The notes under the pieces: generated by a model
Databases searched by the model: none
The model's input: only the letters and a program-made list of their open reading frames with translations
What the model was told of the DNA's origin: nothing
In this document: piece by piece, positions 44,901-53,697 of the stretch
How the letters are laid out: every line of letters begins with the position of its first letter
How positions within the stretch are numbered: position 1 is the first letter of the stretch
Position numbers and translations under genes: made by a program
Source of the DNA: WTHC01 sp965218725
Lineage (GTDB): Archaea; Thermoproteota; Nitrososphaeria; Nitrososphaerales; Nitrosopumilaceae
Direction of reading: 5' to 3'
DNA length: 64,000 nucleotides
Assembly: GCA_965218725.1 (NCBI GenBank)
Contig: CBDCLO010000002.1
Coordinates: 775,000-838,999 of the forward strand

Positions 44901-47022
44901 AATTCACTCAAGTGGAATTGATGGAACATTAGACAACAGTGATAATAATGGAAAGTTGCTTGCAGAAACACTGGGAAGTGGTGATCTTGTAATTCACATA
45001 CGAATTAACGATCCTGATTTTGATGTTTCAGCAAGTGGAGAAGATGCAATAACAGCTGATATAGCAGGTAAAGAATTCGGTCCTGTAAAAATCACATTAT
45101 CTCGTGGTTCCGATGAAATGGTTTTGGCATACGCTGGTGGTTTTACACCACAAACTGGTTTGATAGATGTAGATGGTAATGATATTGATGGCTCAGGAAT
45201 ACAACAACTTGGTGCAATTACAGAAATTTCACCAGATAGTGGTATATTTGAACTTGATTATATTATTAGATACACAGACGGACCAGCATCTAAAATATGT
45301 CCAAACACTGATTCATATACACCACTTGATAATAGCATTACAACAGATATACATGATCCAAAAATAAGATTTGATGATGATCCTGAAGTTGGGAGTGATT
45401 TCTGTATATTACAAGGTGATATTATTACAGTAGAATATACAGATCCAACTGATGCTTCTGGTGATCCAAATACAATAACCGACTCTGCAACATTTGATCT
45501 AAGGAATGGTGTACTACAATCAGACAAATCAGTATATTTGATTGGTAGCGACATGATACTTACAATAATAGAACCTGACTGGGATTTAGATAATGATACT
45601 GCAGAAACATATACTTTAGATGCTATTGAATGGAACTCTGATGCTGCAACACTTACAATGGGAAGTGCTGGTGGAAACTCAGCAGCATTTGATCCAGAAC
45701 CTGCAGACTTTAGAGAAACAGGAGATAGTACAGGTATATTCCAAACAGTAATAGAAATTCCAGAGAAATTAGCAGGAGATAGTTTGGAACGTGGAGAAAA
45801 GATCACATTAGAGTATACTGATTGGGGTCCATCTGGTAGTGACTATGTTGGAGAAGAAGATGAAGACATTAATATGTCAGCATTTACATCCAACTTTGGT
45901 GCTACAGTTGAACTTGATCAAAAAGTTTACACATGGAATGATAAAGTATACGTAACAGTGGTGGCACCAGATCATAATTTTGATGCAGATTTAATCGATG
46001 AAATCGGCGATGCAGACAGTAACCCAATAAAAATTTCAACAAGGGGAAATGATCTTAATAACTATAAATTAGTTGAAACAGGTTCAAATACAGGTATATT
46101 TACAGGCGAATTAATCCTCACTGGATTTAATTTTGATGCTGATGGTAATACTAATACAGGTGAATTTGGAACTGGATTTGACACTAAACCAAGGACAGAT
46201 GGTACAGGTCCGACAGATGGGTATTTAGAAGCTGATAATGATGATGGTATTACAATATCATTTGAATATTCTGAAGATGAAACAGTAGTAGGATCTGCAT
46301 TAATTATGTGGAATATCGGTGAAATACAATGGCTTGAAGCAAGTTATCCTGCAAGTGGTAATGGTGTTGTTAGAGTAATTGATCCTGACATGAATCTAAA
46401 TCCTGAAGCAGTCGATAATTTTGATGTTGATGTATGGTCCGATTCAGATTCTGGTGGTGTTGATCTTACAGTGACAGAAACTAATGAAGCAACTGGAATA
46501 TTTGAAGGTACTGTATTCTTTACTACGCGTGATGAATCATCTGGTCATAGACTTAGAGTAACAGAAGGCGATACAATTACTGTAGAATATGAAGATAACA
46601 CATTACCAGATCCATATACTACTGCTGATGAGTTAGATATAACAGCAACAGCAATAATTGGTACAATTGTACCACCTCTAGAAAGAGCACCAGCATCTAA
46701 TGCACGTGTTGTTGATGCATTTGGTAATACATTAGATGAGATATCTGTAGATCAACAAGTACAAATCACATCTGATATAACAAATAGCCAAAACCGAGAA
46801 CAACAATTTGCATACTTAGTACAAGTACAAGATGAAAACGGTGTTACAGTATCATTAGCATGGATTACTGGTTCATTGTCATCTGGTCAATCATTCAGCC
46901 CTGCATTATCTTGGATTCCATTAACATCTGGAACATATACTGCAACAGCATTTGTATGGGAAAGTGTAGATAATCCAACTGCATTGTCTCCAACTGTAAC
47001 AGTAACTATAGACGTAATATAA
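41947..47022 (+). CDS. Major S-layer protein
   Basis: The 1691-residue secreted protein has a signal peptide (hydrophobic core about residues 12-30, likely cleavage after PQVSA) and no C-terminal membrane helix. The body is a chain of Ig-like beta modules rich in Asp, Thr, Ser and Gly. Seven or more modules carry an xTGIFEGxxxI-type strand followed by a GDxITVEYxD strand (for example near residues 900, 1090, 1250, 1385 and 1520). Length, composition and repeat pattern match the S-layer protein of Nitrosopumilus-type archaea. The acidic surface could concentrate cations such as ammonium. A poly-T tract follows the stop. Confidence 0.9.
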   Translation: MNNEINRKLTSLTLITIMIFGGLSIPSIIPQVSAANANLFVSAENSQFANYFAGPMVIEVVIIDSSVGSTSIDTGEPNVTINGKNLRMVQATDGNWYGYFADRNQAQIADEIQNTGATGSGLDFGTFCSTDTDISNGILNISLTDSSGIAVPSTTMGGTQGTDPITNTCTISAGDTMNVLRQEKPLNNNNNITGIGQIDISQSAWPFIQLYDFVPGSNVIVQYNKSSNVQSTTLTFASSSQFANLDLDRAKYPQGSQVNFTITDQQLNIDPTDVDSWTFGTDVSNLSTHYNIFNKNGDNVADTLGASANIYTTLNELMFSGNGVLSINADAQGAGDVINIVDNNDQMTIGDKVSNVSTIGGALPAGTQPVTITEIAPNAGIFTNYDELNNANVIVSKSAGRGTSATINYNGPQSILVGYGFATIDMQSADDSEWTSGERLSVVLVDSDANKNTRVGEKLSISDPDTALLPALSTGDPFTLGESGVEKNTKVKANYTITESTSKSDQNSIISDIVSSGLDTSVVVQKFSDRAIISTSATTSTLVNGLIIDLATTAEELRNSIQDPYDNNFRGLNLFNYDISSVVNSANNIDVYLIANANDEIINNNGIVTTPLQSISLFNNGSSAGLIDLNSTQLGNDPKSLYELIFSLDDDTNIGLFFKFSNPIELGIKSVNPIVADFFTFGFTDDGIQSNERIANQITRFELEENGTNTSTFEGTIEYVMINQLNILDPKTHANLSTISSNPQFIVNEDLIDENAPRINYYDLGADGVYTQIADQREAISHSGVISLDSTTYKVADTVSITLEDQDLNQDNNLIEIYTVVRKQNDPALDTVGASDLPVFSFGPLGKLVSITFDDEIWASSSAVINGVSCTDNDTTDGLGSTGFTLIETGPATGIFEGNFKIPETYCARSHGGKIMSVTGTDIEVNYFDFRDQSGEIIEVGSSAGIRAHTGSISLDRTVYPVPWGEASDFVESTTSTPSGRSIFPIHSSGIDGTLDNSDNNGKLLAETLGSGDLVIHIRINDPDFDVSASGEDAITADIAGKEFGPVKITLSRGSDEMVLAYAGGFTPQTGLIDVDGNDIDGSGIQQLGAITEISPDSGIFELDYIIRYTDGPASKICPNTDSYTPLDNSITTDIHDPKIRFDDDPEVGSDFCILQGDIITVEYTDPTDASGDPNTITDSATFDLRNGVLQSDKSVYLIGSDMILTIIEPDWDLDNDTAETYTLDAIEWNSDAATLTMGSAGGNSAAFDPEPADFRETGDSTGIFQTVIEIPEKLAGDSLERGEKITLEYTDWGPSGSDYVGEEDEDINMSAFTSNFGATVELDQKVYTWNDKVYVTVVAPDHNFDADLIDEIGDADSNPIKISTRGNDLNNYKLVETGSNTGIFTGELILTGFNFDADGNTNTGEFGTGFDTKPRTDGTGPTDGYLEADNDDGITISFEYSEDETVVGSALIMWNIGEIQWLEASYPASGNGVVRVIDPDMNLNPEAVDNFDVDVWSDSDSGGVDLTVTETNEATGIFEGTVFFTTRDESSGHRLRVTEGDTITVEYEDNTLPDPYTTADELDITATAIIGTIVPPLERAPASNARVVDAFGNTLDEISVDQQVQITSDITNSQNREQQFAYLVQVQDENGVTVSLAWITGSLSSGQSFSPALSWIPLTSGTYTATAFVWESVDNPTALSPTVTVTIDVI

Positions 47023-47040
47023 GACTAGAAAATTAACCTA

Positions 47041-47050
47041 TTTTTTTTTA
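47041..47050 (+). terminator. T-tract terminator after the S-layer gene
   Basis: A run of about nine T lies about 20 bases after the S-layer stop codon, without a hairpin, as is common for archaeal termination. Confidence 0.55.
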
Positions 47051-47100
47051 TTATAATAATAAAAGAATTAACATATTAAATATTGTAGCTACTGTAGTAT

Positions 47101-48069
47101 ATGCTGATTAAAATTTGTCTTCTTTTTATTTTTATCTTATGTTTTTATCAGCAAACATATGCTGAAAAACTAGAATTGTTTACAGATAATAGAGTTTACA
47201 CAAAACTACAACCACTTTTTGTATATGGTAATGCGTTGCCCAACGAAAATCTAATTATTAGGCTATTTTATCCAGATGGTACTATAGCGAAATTTGATCA
47301 AATTGAATCTGATTTAAATGGATTATTTAATCACATATTATTAATATGGCCCTCACCTTCGCAGAAATTTCCATATGGTACATATACAATAGAGGTTACA
47401 AGTACTGAACAAAATGGATTTTCAAAAAAGGCTAATTTAAGATTTTCATCTACTTCTGGATTAGTTATTGCACCTGTTAAGCATCAGATTAGTACATTTG
47501 TTTTTGTTCCAGAACTAGCTGCAATAGACAATTTGATTAGAATCTTTATACAGATCACTAGTGACGGTATGCTGGTTGGTGATGATCCAAATAAACTTTT
47601 AGGCACATCACATGTTCATATGCCATCTGGAAAAGTAGTAAGTCTATATTCAGAGTTTAATACATTGCACCAAGGATTATATTTTGCAGATTATACCCCG
47701 GAGCAAGAAGGAACGTATGTTTTTCATATAGTTACGTTTAACAGTGGCACCATTTCACATAGTTCAGCAGCTACAACAGTTTTGAGCCAGGATATAGGTG
47801 GAATTTCAGATCAAATTATGGAGCTTGATTTAATACTTGATGACGCATCAAAAGAACTTGATAAATTACAGTATGATGTAAGTAAATTTGGGACTACATT
47901 AGAAACTGCAAGTAATAATATTGATAAAAGTGTGCTAGCAATTTCTAAGTCTGTAAACAATATAGAAGAGGCCTCCATACAACTTAATTCACTTTTATTT
48001 CCAATAGTTGCATTCATAGTTATAATAGTAGTATTACAGATTGCAATACTTGCAAGATATAGAAAATAG
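47101..48069 (+). CDS. Membrane-anchored Ig-like/coiled-coil envelope protein (possible S-layer stalk)
   Basis: A 322-residue secreted protein with a signal peptide (about residues 1-21, ending QTYA), two beta-sandwich domains (about 22-120 and 125-230; first with FTDNRVYTKLQPLFVYGNA), a long coiled coil (about 238-298, from IMELDLILDDASKELDKL), and one C-terminal membrane helix (about 300-318) with a short basic tail. This order parallels the crenarchaeal SlaB stalk that anchors the S-layer, although no sequence homology is claimed. It lies 78 bases after the S-layer gene. Anchor function is inferred. Confidence 0.7.
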   Translation: MLIKICLLFIFILCFYQQTYAEKLELFTDNRVYTKLQPLFVYGNALPNENLIIRLFYPDGTIAKFDQIESDLNGLFNHILLIWPSPSQKFPYGTYTIEVTSTEQNGFSKKANLRFSSTSGLVIAPVKHQISTFVFVPELAAIDNLIRIFIQITSDGMLVGDDPNKLLGTSHVHMPSGKVVSLYSEFNTLHQGLYFADYTPEQEGTYVFHIVTFNSGTISHSSAATTVLSQDIGGISDQIMELDLILDDASKELDKLQYDVSKFGTTLETASNNIDKSVLAISKSVNNIEEASIQLNSLLFPIVAFIVIIVVLQIAILARYRK

Positions 48070-48229
48070 TATATACATTAATTATTATATAGTTAGTACT
48101 ACATATTAAATAATTCGTAACAAAAAATTATTTTATTAATGAAAACAGCTGTGATAGTATGATAACCACTAATTTTGTAATGAATTAAATAAGAATATCA
48201 TACAAATATACAGAATATATGAAATAAAG

Positions 48230-48239
48230 TTTATAAATA
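48230..48239 (+). promoter_or_regulatory. Box A (TTTATAAATA) of the Rieske/cytochrome b operon
   Basis: The TATA element is about 26 bases from ATG 48262, predicting a leaderless message. An inverted pair GTATGATA (48157) and TATCATAC (48196) lies upstream in the same 192-base gap and may be an operator. Confidence 0.55.
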
Positions 48240-48261
48240 ATTTATCAAGTACGAGAGCTAC

Positions 48262-48867
48262 ATGGTAAATAATGGTAATAGTGACGATTCGTTGTCACGA
48301 AGAGATTTTTTAAAGCTTATGGGTGCTGCAGGGACGGTTTTAGCATTTACACCATTTGTTCCATGGGGAAATTTTATGCCTAATCCATCTGCAGCTAATT
48401 TAGATAAAGCGAAAGTTATTTTACCAGATGGAACACAAGCTAATGTTAGTACGTTTCAATTAAATCATGCAGAAGTTATTACATACCCTACTACAGGGGA
48501 TAGAGTACTTGATGAAGAGGCATTTAGGAAGTGGCAATTTATTAGATTACCAAAAGAACTAGGAGGCGAGAAGAGTGATGAAAGCTCGTTTAGAGCATAT
48601 AGTATGATATGTCTTCATTTATGGTGTTTATGGAAATATTGGCCAGAAGAAGGTCGTATGAGAGGAGAGTGTCCATGTCATGGAAGTATGTATGATCCAT
48701 TTACAGGAAAAGCATTTGCAGGACCAGCGTCATTACAAGCTGCACCTTCTAATACACTAGCAAAACTTGATCTAGAAATTGATAAAAGTGGTTATCTGTG
48801 GATCTTGTCACCAATATGGGGAGTTAACAATAATGGAGTAGTGGGATATGGCCGTTTCATTAAGTAG
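48262..48867 (+). CDS. Rieske iron-sulfur protein of the cytochrome bc-type complex
   Basis: The 201-residue protein begins with a twin-arginine signal (SRRDFLKLMGAAGTVLAF) that doubles as membrane anchor. The [2Fe-2S] site is CLHLWC near residue 115 and CPCHGS near 137, with W in place of the usual G of the first box. It transfers electrons from quinol to the cupredoxin/cytochrome partner. It overlaps the cytochrome b gene by 20 bases. Confidence 0.92.
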   Translation: MVNNGNSDDSLSRRDFLKLMGAAGTVLAFTPFVPWGNFMPNPSAANLDKAKVILPDGTQANVSTFQLNHAEVITYPTTGDRVLDEEAFRKWQFIRLPKELGGEKSDESSFRAYSMICLHLWCLWKYWPEEGRMRGECPCHGSMYDPFTGKAFAGPASLQAAPSNTLAKLDLEIDKSGYLWILSPIWGVNNNGVVGYGRFIK

Positions 48868-50227
48868 ACGTACAGGACTAGCATCATTTATTTATTGGAT
48901 TTGGGATGGACTAGAAAGAACTATTTTTACAGCAATAAGATTTTCTTTCCCATCTAGATTTGTTAGTCCATTTGGATTTCTAGGCATGTTAACATTTGTA
49001 GTATTTGTTGTTTTAGGAATAACTGGAGCATTACTGATGTTTTATTATCAGCCAATATTAGATAGGGCATGGGATAGTGTACAATTCATAAATGATGAAG
49101 TGCCATTTGGTTTTCATATAAGAAATATTCACTATCATGCTTCTAATGCAATGGTCCTTTTGGCTATACTGCATATGTATTATCAGTACTTTAGTGGAAG
49201 ATACAAAATAAGAAATGAAATTCTATGGGTTACTGGAGTGATACTAGGAACTGTTACAATACTTGAAGCTTTTACAGGTTATGATGTTATTTTTAGTGAG
49301 AGAGCAGAATTAGCTATTAGCATAGCTGCATCACTGACTAATTCCATTCCTATAGTAGGTTCTACTATCAGAGAGGCAATGTTTGGTTCTGGATTTTCAG
49401 ACTTTGTTCTTAGATTTTATGCTCAACATGTATTCATATTGCCAATTGTCATGTTAGGACTGATGGCAGTACATTTTCCTAGGTTTTTAGTATTTGATGT
49501 TCCGATGGTAATGGCAATCGTAGGTGCCGTACTTATAACTGGAGGAGTTTTCCCAGTAGACTTGGGATTTAAATTTGAGCCTACAGTTCCACCTGGAATA
49601 ACTGTACCAGAATGGTATCTGACAGGACTTTATGCATTTCTTAGAACACAATATGATAAATTTGTTACAGGAGTAATGTGGCCAGGCTTATTCATTTTCT
49701 CATTGCTTATAATACCATTTGTAGATAGATACAAAAAATTTTCTTGGAAAGACAGACCTATTATAACAGCTTTTGGTATTACTGGCATCGCACAAATTAT
49801 GTTGACGACTTACTGGGGTTTTTATATCCCTGCTGATACCACAATCCCATTAGTACAACGATTAGTAATAGATCCAGTATTTCTGTACTTAGTTATGATT
49901 TTATTAGTTCCAGTAGGATTTGGATTCAGCTATATGATGATAAAAATGTCCCAGGAAGCAGAAAGAAAATCAAAACTAGCACAAAAAAATAAACCAAAAA
50001 AAATAGCCACAATAAACCTTTCACAAAGATGGATAAGTTGGATAATAATTGCATTAATAGTATTCCAGATATTTTTAAATATTGCTGCTTATAATGCAGC
50101 ATTAACTGGAATGAAAAATATATCATTATTCTTTACAGGATTGATTTTAATAGTTTTTGCTGGGTTATTTCATATCTATAGATATGGACTTAATGAATCA
50201 AAAAAAATACCATCTTTTCCACAGTAA
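48848..50227 (+). CDS. Cytochrome b (bc-type complex)
   Basis: The 459-residue membrane protein has the four heme-ligand histidines on helices 2 and 4 (IHYHASNAMVLLAILHMY near residue 97; QHVFILPIVMLGLMAVH near 193), the quinol-site motif PEWYLTGLYAFLRTQ near 256, and about nine to ten helices in all, combining the b6 and subunit IV parts. It oxidises quinol in the electron transfer chain. ATG 48848 lies inside the Rieske gene, so the two are translationally coupled. Confidence 0.93.
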   Translation: MAVSLSRRTGLASFIYWIWDGLERTIFTAIRFSFPSRFVSPFGFLGMLTFVVFVVLGITGALLMFYYQPILDRAWDSVQFINDEVPFGFHIRNIHYHASNAMVLLAILHMYYQYFSGRYKIRNEILWVTGVILGTVTILEAFTGYDVIFSERAELAISIAASLTNSIPIVGSTIREAMFGSGFSDFVLRFYAQHVFILPIVMLGLMAVHFPRFLVFDVPMVMAIVGAVLITGGVFPVDLGFKFEPTVPPGITVPEWYLTGLYAFLRTQYDKFVTGVMWPGLFIFSLLIIPFVDRYKKFSWKDRPIITAFGITGIAQIMLTTYWGFYIPADTTIPLVQRLVIDPVFLYLVMILLVPVGFGFSYMMIKMSQEAERKSKLAQKNKPKKIATINLSQRWISWIIIALIVFQIFLNIAAYNAALTGMKNISLFFTGLILIVFAGLFHIYRYGLNESKKIPSFPQ

Positions 50228-50289
50228 TATTATTTTAAGTATTGTATTAAAAAATGTATACATATACTATAAGGTAATATAAAATTAAA

Positions 50290-50299
50290 CTTTATAAGG
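50290..50299 (+). promoter_or_regulatory. Box A (CTTTATAAGG) of the cupredoxin gene
   Basis: Its centre is about 27 bases before TTG 50322, which supports that codon as a leaderless start over TTG 50304. Confidence 0.45.
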
Positions 50300-50321
50300 C
50301 TACTTGGTTTTACTCTCGATA

Positions 50322-50786
50322 TTGAGTTATATATCATCTAACCATGCTTATGGAATAGGAATAATAACGTTAGTGGTAGGTTTATCTTTTGGTCTAATGT
50401 ATTATCAAACATTCTACTTACCTGAGTCAATTGCAAAACCAACTGTTTCTCATGAAATCATGGAACCTATTAAAAGTACTGTAATTGAAATAATTACAGG
50501 ATCTTCTAGTCCTGAACAACAAGATAATTTTGTTCCTAAATTAGTTAATATTCAACTTGGAATAGATAACCATGTAATTTGGAGTAACATAGATGATACT
50601 CCACATACTGTTACTCCAGATCATCGTGAATTAGATTCCTATAGTGGGGATTTTGGTTCTAGTGGTGTTATAAAACCAGGTGATACATACGAATTTTTGT
50701 TTACTGAAACTCATGAATTTGAATATCATTGTGACCCACATCCATGGATGACTGGTAAAATAATAGTTACAAAACAAAGATTCTAG
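50322..50786 (+). CDS. Membrane-anchored cupredoxin (plastocyanin-like)
   Basis: One N-terminal membrane helix (IGIITLVVGLSFGLMYYQTF) carries an extracellular cupredoxin domain with all type 1 copper ligands visible: His in DDTPHTVTPD and the Cys-His-Met loop YHCDPHPWMTG. In ammonia-oxidising archaea such small copper proteins replace soluble cytochromes as electron carriers. Position behind Rieske and cytochrome b suggests it accepts their electrons. TTG 50304 would add six residues; the TATA position favours TTG 50322. It overlaps the next convergent gene by 4 bases. Confidence 0.88.
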   Translation: MSYISSNHAYGIGIITLVVGLSFGLMYYQTFYLPESIAKPTVSHEIMEPIKSTVIEIITGSSSPEQQDNFVPKLVNIQLGIDNHVIWSNIDDTPHTVTPDHRELDSYSGDFGSSGVIKPGDTYEFLFTETHEFEYHCDPHPWMTGKIIVTKQRF

Positions 50787-51130
50787 GAAAACTTAGCCCA
50801 TACTATAGATTCACCTATCTCTTTGTGTTGCTCTATCATGCAAGCTCTAAACTTTATATCATGCGATTTTTTAGGTTTAAATTTTATGGTTGCAATAAAT
50901 TTTATACTATTTTTTATAATTGAATCATAGCCTACAAACAATCTTGGACTTTTCTGTAAAATTTTCTTATTATTATATGATTTATATTCTATAAACTCGT
51001 TAGAGTCAAATATTTGTGTATTGATGATCACACCATCGTATTTATTTCTATAATTTATTATTATTTTTCCTATAATTTCAGAATACTGCTTTATATTGGT
51101 GTCATTTAACTCTAATTTTATTTGTTTCAT
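50783..51130 (-). CDS. Hypothetical protein
   Basis: A 115-residue alpha/beta protein with no signal, membrane helix, cysteine pair or known motif. Strands such as YDGVIINTQIF and IKFIATIKFKPKK suggest a small soluble beta-rich fold. It is convergent with the cupredoxin gene and lies downstream of tRNA-Arg on the same strand, about 34 bases after it. Not recognised. Confidence 0.6.
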   Translation of the reverse strand: MKQIKLELNDTNIKQYSEIIGKIIINYRNKYDGVIINTQIFDSNEFIEYKSYNNKKILQKSPRLFVGYDSIIKNSIKFIATIKFKPKKSHDIKFRACMIEQHKEIGESIVWAKFS

Positions 51131-51164
51131 TAATTAATTTTACACTTAAGATAAATAAATTAAG

Positions 51165-51240
51165 TGGGTCAAGAGGGCTTCGATCCCTCGACCATTGGAT
51201 TAGAAGTCCAACACTCTGTCCATACTGAGCTACTGACCCA
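51165..51240 (-). tRNA. tRNA-Arg (UCU)
   Basis: The minus strand forms a 76-nt tRNA: acceptor TGGGTCA/TGACCCA, anticodon stem TTGGA/TCCAA around CTTCTAA (anticodon TCT), and T arm GAGGG-ATCGAAG-CCCTC. No intron, no encoded CCA. It reads AGA, an important codon in such an AT-rich genome. Confidence 0.95.
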
Positions 51241-51272
51241 AAATTTTAAAATTGTATGCACGTATTAAGAGT

Positions 51273-52115
51273 TTATATCCAACTTCTATTTTCTAGATCT
51301 CTTTCCATTTTAAAAAGAAATTGTTGTGCATATCCAGCATATGGACCAAAATAATTTGTTATTTCATCATGTAATTTTTTATAATTATTTGTAGTTAGTT
51401 TACTTTTTATTGTAAATACATTTGAATAGTATTTTTGCAAAATTCTTATCATCCATCTATCTAATGGAAATGCATTTAATTTTTCTAGAGAAAATAATAA
51501 TATGCAATCTGCAACTTTATCACCTACACCATAAATTTTAATAAGCTGATTTTTTGCATTCTGATAATCAATATTTTTTAAATTACTAAAGTCAATCTTT
51601 TTATATTTTACTAACATTGATGCATATTTGATATATCTGGCTCTATATCCTAAACCACAATTTAATAGTTCTGATATATTTGCATTGGCCAGTTTATTTG
51701 GTTTTGGAAATAAATGAAATTCTTTATTATCGATACTGGTTTTATTTCCAAATCTTTTACATAGAAGCTTTAACGTAGTTTTTATTTTATGAATATTTGA
51801 ATTTGATGATATAATGAATGATATGAAACATTGAAATGGATCTTGACGTAATATTCTTAATCCACTGGATTGTAGTACAGCATATTTGATAACTTTATCT
51901 TTTGATATATTTTTTATGATTTTTTTAATATCGTCATTAATCCTGAAAAAATTATACTGCTTTTTTGTAAGTGTTTCATTTTTAGATATTTTTTCATTAA
52001 TAGTTATTACATCATCTCCATCTACTCCATACCAATTGCCGTCTTTTTTTTCCCATAAAAAAACTTGTCCACTGTTTATGGTATTTCTAATATTAATATA
52101 GTTGATACATACCAT
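51273..52115 (-). CDS. ogg: 8-oxoguanine DNA glycosylase/AP lyase, OGG1-type
   Basis: The 280-residue protein has the OGG1 N-terminal domain (NSGQVFLWEKKDGNWYGV) and the HhH-GPD domain with IYGVGDKVADCILLFSL, whose lysine is the Schiff-base nucleophile, and the catalytic aspartate in FPLDRWM. It removes 8-oxoG from DNA. It follows the beta-CASP gene by 3 bases on the same strand. Confidence 0.9.
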   Translation of the reverse strand: MVCINYINIRNTINSGQVFLWEKKDGNWYGVDGDDVITINEKISKNETLTKKQYNFFRINDDIKKIIKNISKDKVIKYAVLQSSGLRILRQDPFQCFISFIISSNSNIHKIKTTLKLLCKRFGNKTSIDNKEFHLFPKPNKLANANISELLNCGLGYRARYIKYASMLVKYKKIDFSNLKNIDYQNAKNQLIKIYGVGDKVADCILLFSLEKLNAFPLDRWMIRILQKYYSNVFTIKSKLTTNNYKKLHDEITNYFGPYAGYAQQFLFKMERDLENRSWI

Positions 52116-52118
52116 AGA

Positions 52119-53387
52119 CTAGAATGTATAAATGTCACCTATTTTGGGTGAATATGTTTCTAATCCAAATCTTTCATTAATTTCTTTTGCAAATATATCG
52201 CATGATCTATTATCTCCGTGCACAGTCAGAACTTTTGGGTTTCCTTCTACTTTACTTATCATATCAAAAAGTGCATTTCTATCCCCATGCCCTGAAAATT
52301 CAAAAGATCTTACATCAGCACATACACTAGTTGCTTCTCCATGCATTGATATTTTTCCAGTTTCTAATAGCTGTCTTCCTTGTGTACCTTCACTTTGGTA
52401 TGACACTAAAGCAATACCGTTATTACTATTAAAAGCAAGTTTATGTAAATAATAGACAGCATTACCACCAACCAACATACCAGCTGGTGATATTACTACA
52501 CATGGTTCTTCTAAAGCTTTTTTTCTATCTCGATGATTTCTGATCTGTGTAACATGATCAATTGAATCGGCAAAAATTTTTGAATCTCTTAGGTATTTTG
52601 GATACTTAAAAATTATTTCATTAACTTTTAGTGCCATTCCATCCATCAATATTTTATGTTCAAATTTATTTTTTCTGAATACACATGCAATTTCTTGTGA
52701 ACGTTCTACTGAGAATGAAGGAATAAATAAAATACCTTTTCTATCAATCACTTCATTAGCAAATTCAATCAATTTATTTTCCGATGTTTTTCTAGGTACT
52801 TGTTCTACCTGTGAATATGTACTTTCTGTAATCAACACATCTATTTTACCAACATTAAAATCAGCTTTGCACAAAAGACTAGATCCATTAGGGTTTATAT
52901 CACCAGTATAAAATAAACGCTTTTTTTCAGATTCTAATATGACTGTACTTCCACCTATTACATGTCCAGACATCCTAAGTTCAAAAGACGAATTATTAAT
53001 TTTAATTTTTTCATTATATTTAAGCTTTTTTGAATTTTGGAACATCATGTTTACTTCATTATTACCAAATAAATGAAATTTGCTTTCTATCTTCAACATA
53101 TCTTCTATTAATAACCTACTTAGTTCTAATGTTGGAGGTGTAGCGTATACAGCATTATGACCACTAATGAATAGTGATGGGATGTTACCAGAATGATCTA
53201 AATGTGCATGTGATATAATTATAGCATCTATATCTTTTGGCTTTACATGCAACGGGTATAATGGCGCATCCCCGCGTCTTCTTAGGAGCATTCCATAATC
53301 TAATAAAAAATTTGTATTACCACAATTTACTAAAAAACCAGATCTTCCGACCTCATGTGCAGCCCCTAGAATTTTAATTTTCATCAT
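52119..53387 (-). CDS. Beta-CASP ribonuclease, aCPSF2-type
   Basis: A 422-residue metallo-beta-lactamase/beta-CASP nuclease without N-terminal KH domains: HAHLDHSG near residue 60, the histidine in MSGHVIGGS, GDINP, TESTYS, the beta-CASP motif SPAGMLVGG, and the final SGHGDR and TVHGDN. It processes or degrades RNA, with roles related to 5' exonuclease or mRNA 3' end handling. It heads an operon with ogg. Confidence 0.88.
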   Translation of the reverse strand: MMKIKILGAAHEVGRSGFLVNCGNTNFLLDYGMLLRRRGDAPLYPLHVKPKDIDAIIISHAHLDHSGNIPSLFISGHNAVYATPPTLELSRLLIEDMLKIESKFHLFGNNEVNMMFQNSKKLKYNEKIKINNSSFELRMSGHVIGGSTVILESEKKRLFYTGDINPNGSSLLCKADFNVGKIDVLITESTYSQVEQVPRKTSENKLIEFANEVIDRKGILFIPSFSVERSQEIACVFRKNKFEHKILMDGMALKVNEIIFKYPKYLRDSKIFADSIDHVTQIRNHRDRKKALEEPCVVISPAGMLVGGNAVYYLHKLAFNSNNGIALVSYQSEGTQGRQLLETGKISMHGEATSVCADVRSFEFSGHGDRNALFDMISKVEGNPKVLTVHGDNRSCDIFAKEINERFGLETYSPKIGDIYTF

Positions 53388-53484
53388 ATGATGTTATTAG
53401 TGGTGTCTTAAAACCTTGTATCTTATGTATGCTATATCAATAACTTACAAAAGTTTAATTAGTGTAATTTGAGATCCAAACCAC

Positions 53485-53697
53485 ATGGGAAGAAGCTTCC
53501 AAGAATGGTTAGACATTCAGGATAAAAATGTAGTAGATAAAGTTAGATCTGGAGATGAAGTAAATAAACCGTTACTAAACCAAATTAACTGGATTTGGGT
53601 AAAGAACTTAATGGACAAAAGAGCAGATCTTAATCCCACATCTGCAGAACTATTAGACTGGGTAACATCTGGTCAAATTGATGCAATGAGAAAGTAA
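53485..53697 (+). CDS. Small conserved hypothetical protein
   Basis: A 70-residue soluble, helix-rich protein with four tryptophans (EWLDIQ, NWIWVKN, LLDWVTSG), no cysteine and no membrane segment. It has its own promoter gap and a strong hairpin terminator, so it is a single-gene unit. No family function is known to me; the clean isolation and composition suggest a well-expressed conserved protein. Confidence 0.7.
   Translation: MGRSFQEWLDIQDKNVVDKVRSGDEVNKPLLNQINWIWVKNLMDKRADLNPTSAELLDWVTSGQIDAMRK

Noticed and set aside
45258..45806. Minus-strand frame of about 182 codons inside the S-layer gene
   Set aside because: Antisense to conserved S-layer modules; its length reflects the repeated codon use of the S-layer gene.
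41947..47022. Repeats in the S-layer gene as CRISPR or tandem DNA repeats
   Set aside because: The similarity is at protein level, with degenerate DNA and irregular spacing; there are no identical repeats with unique spacers.
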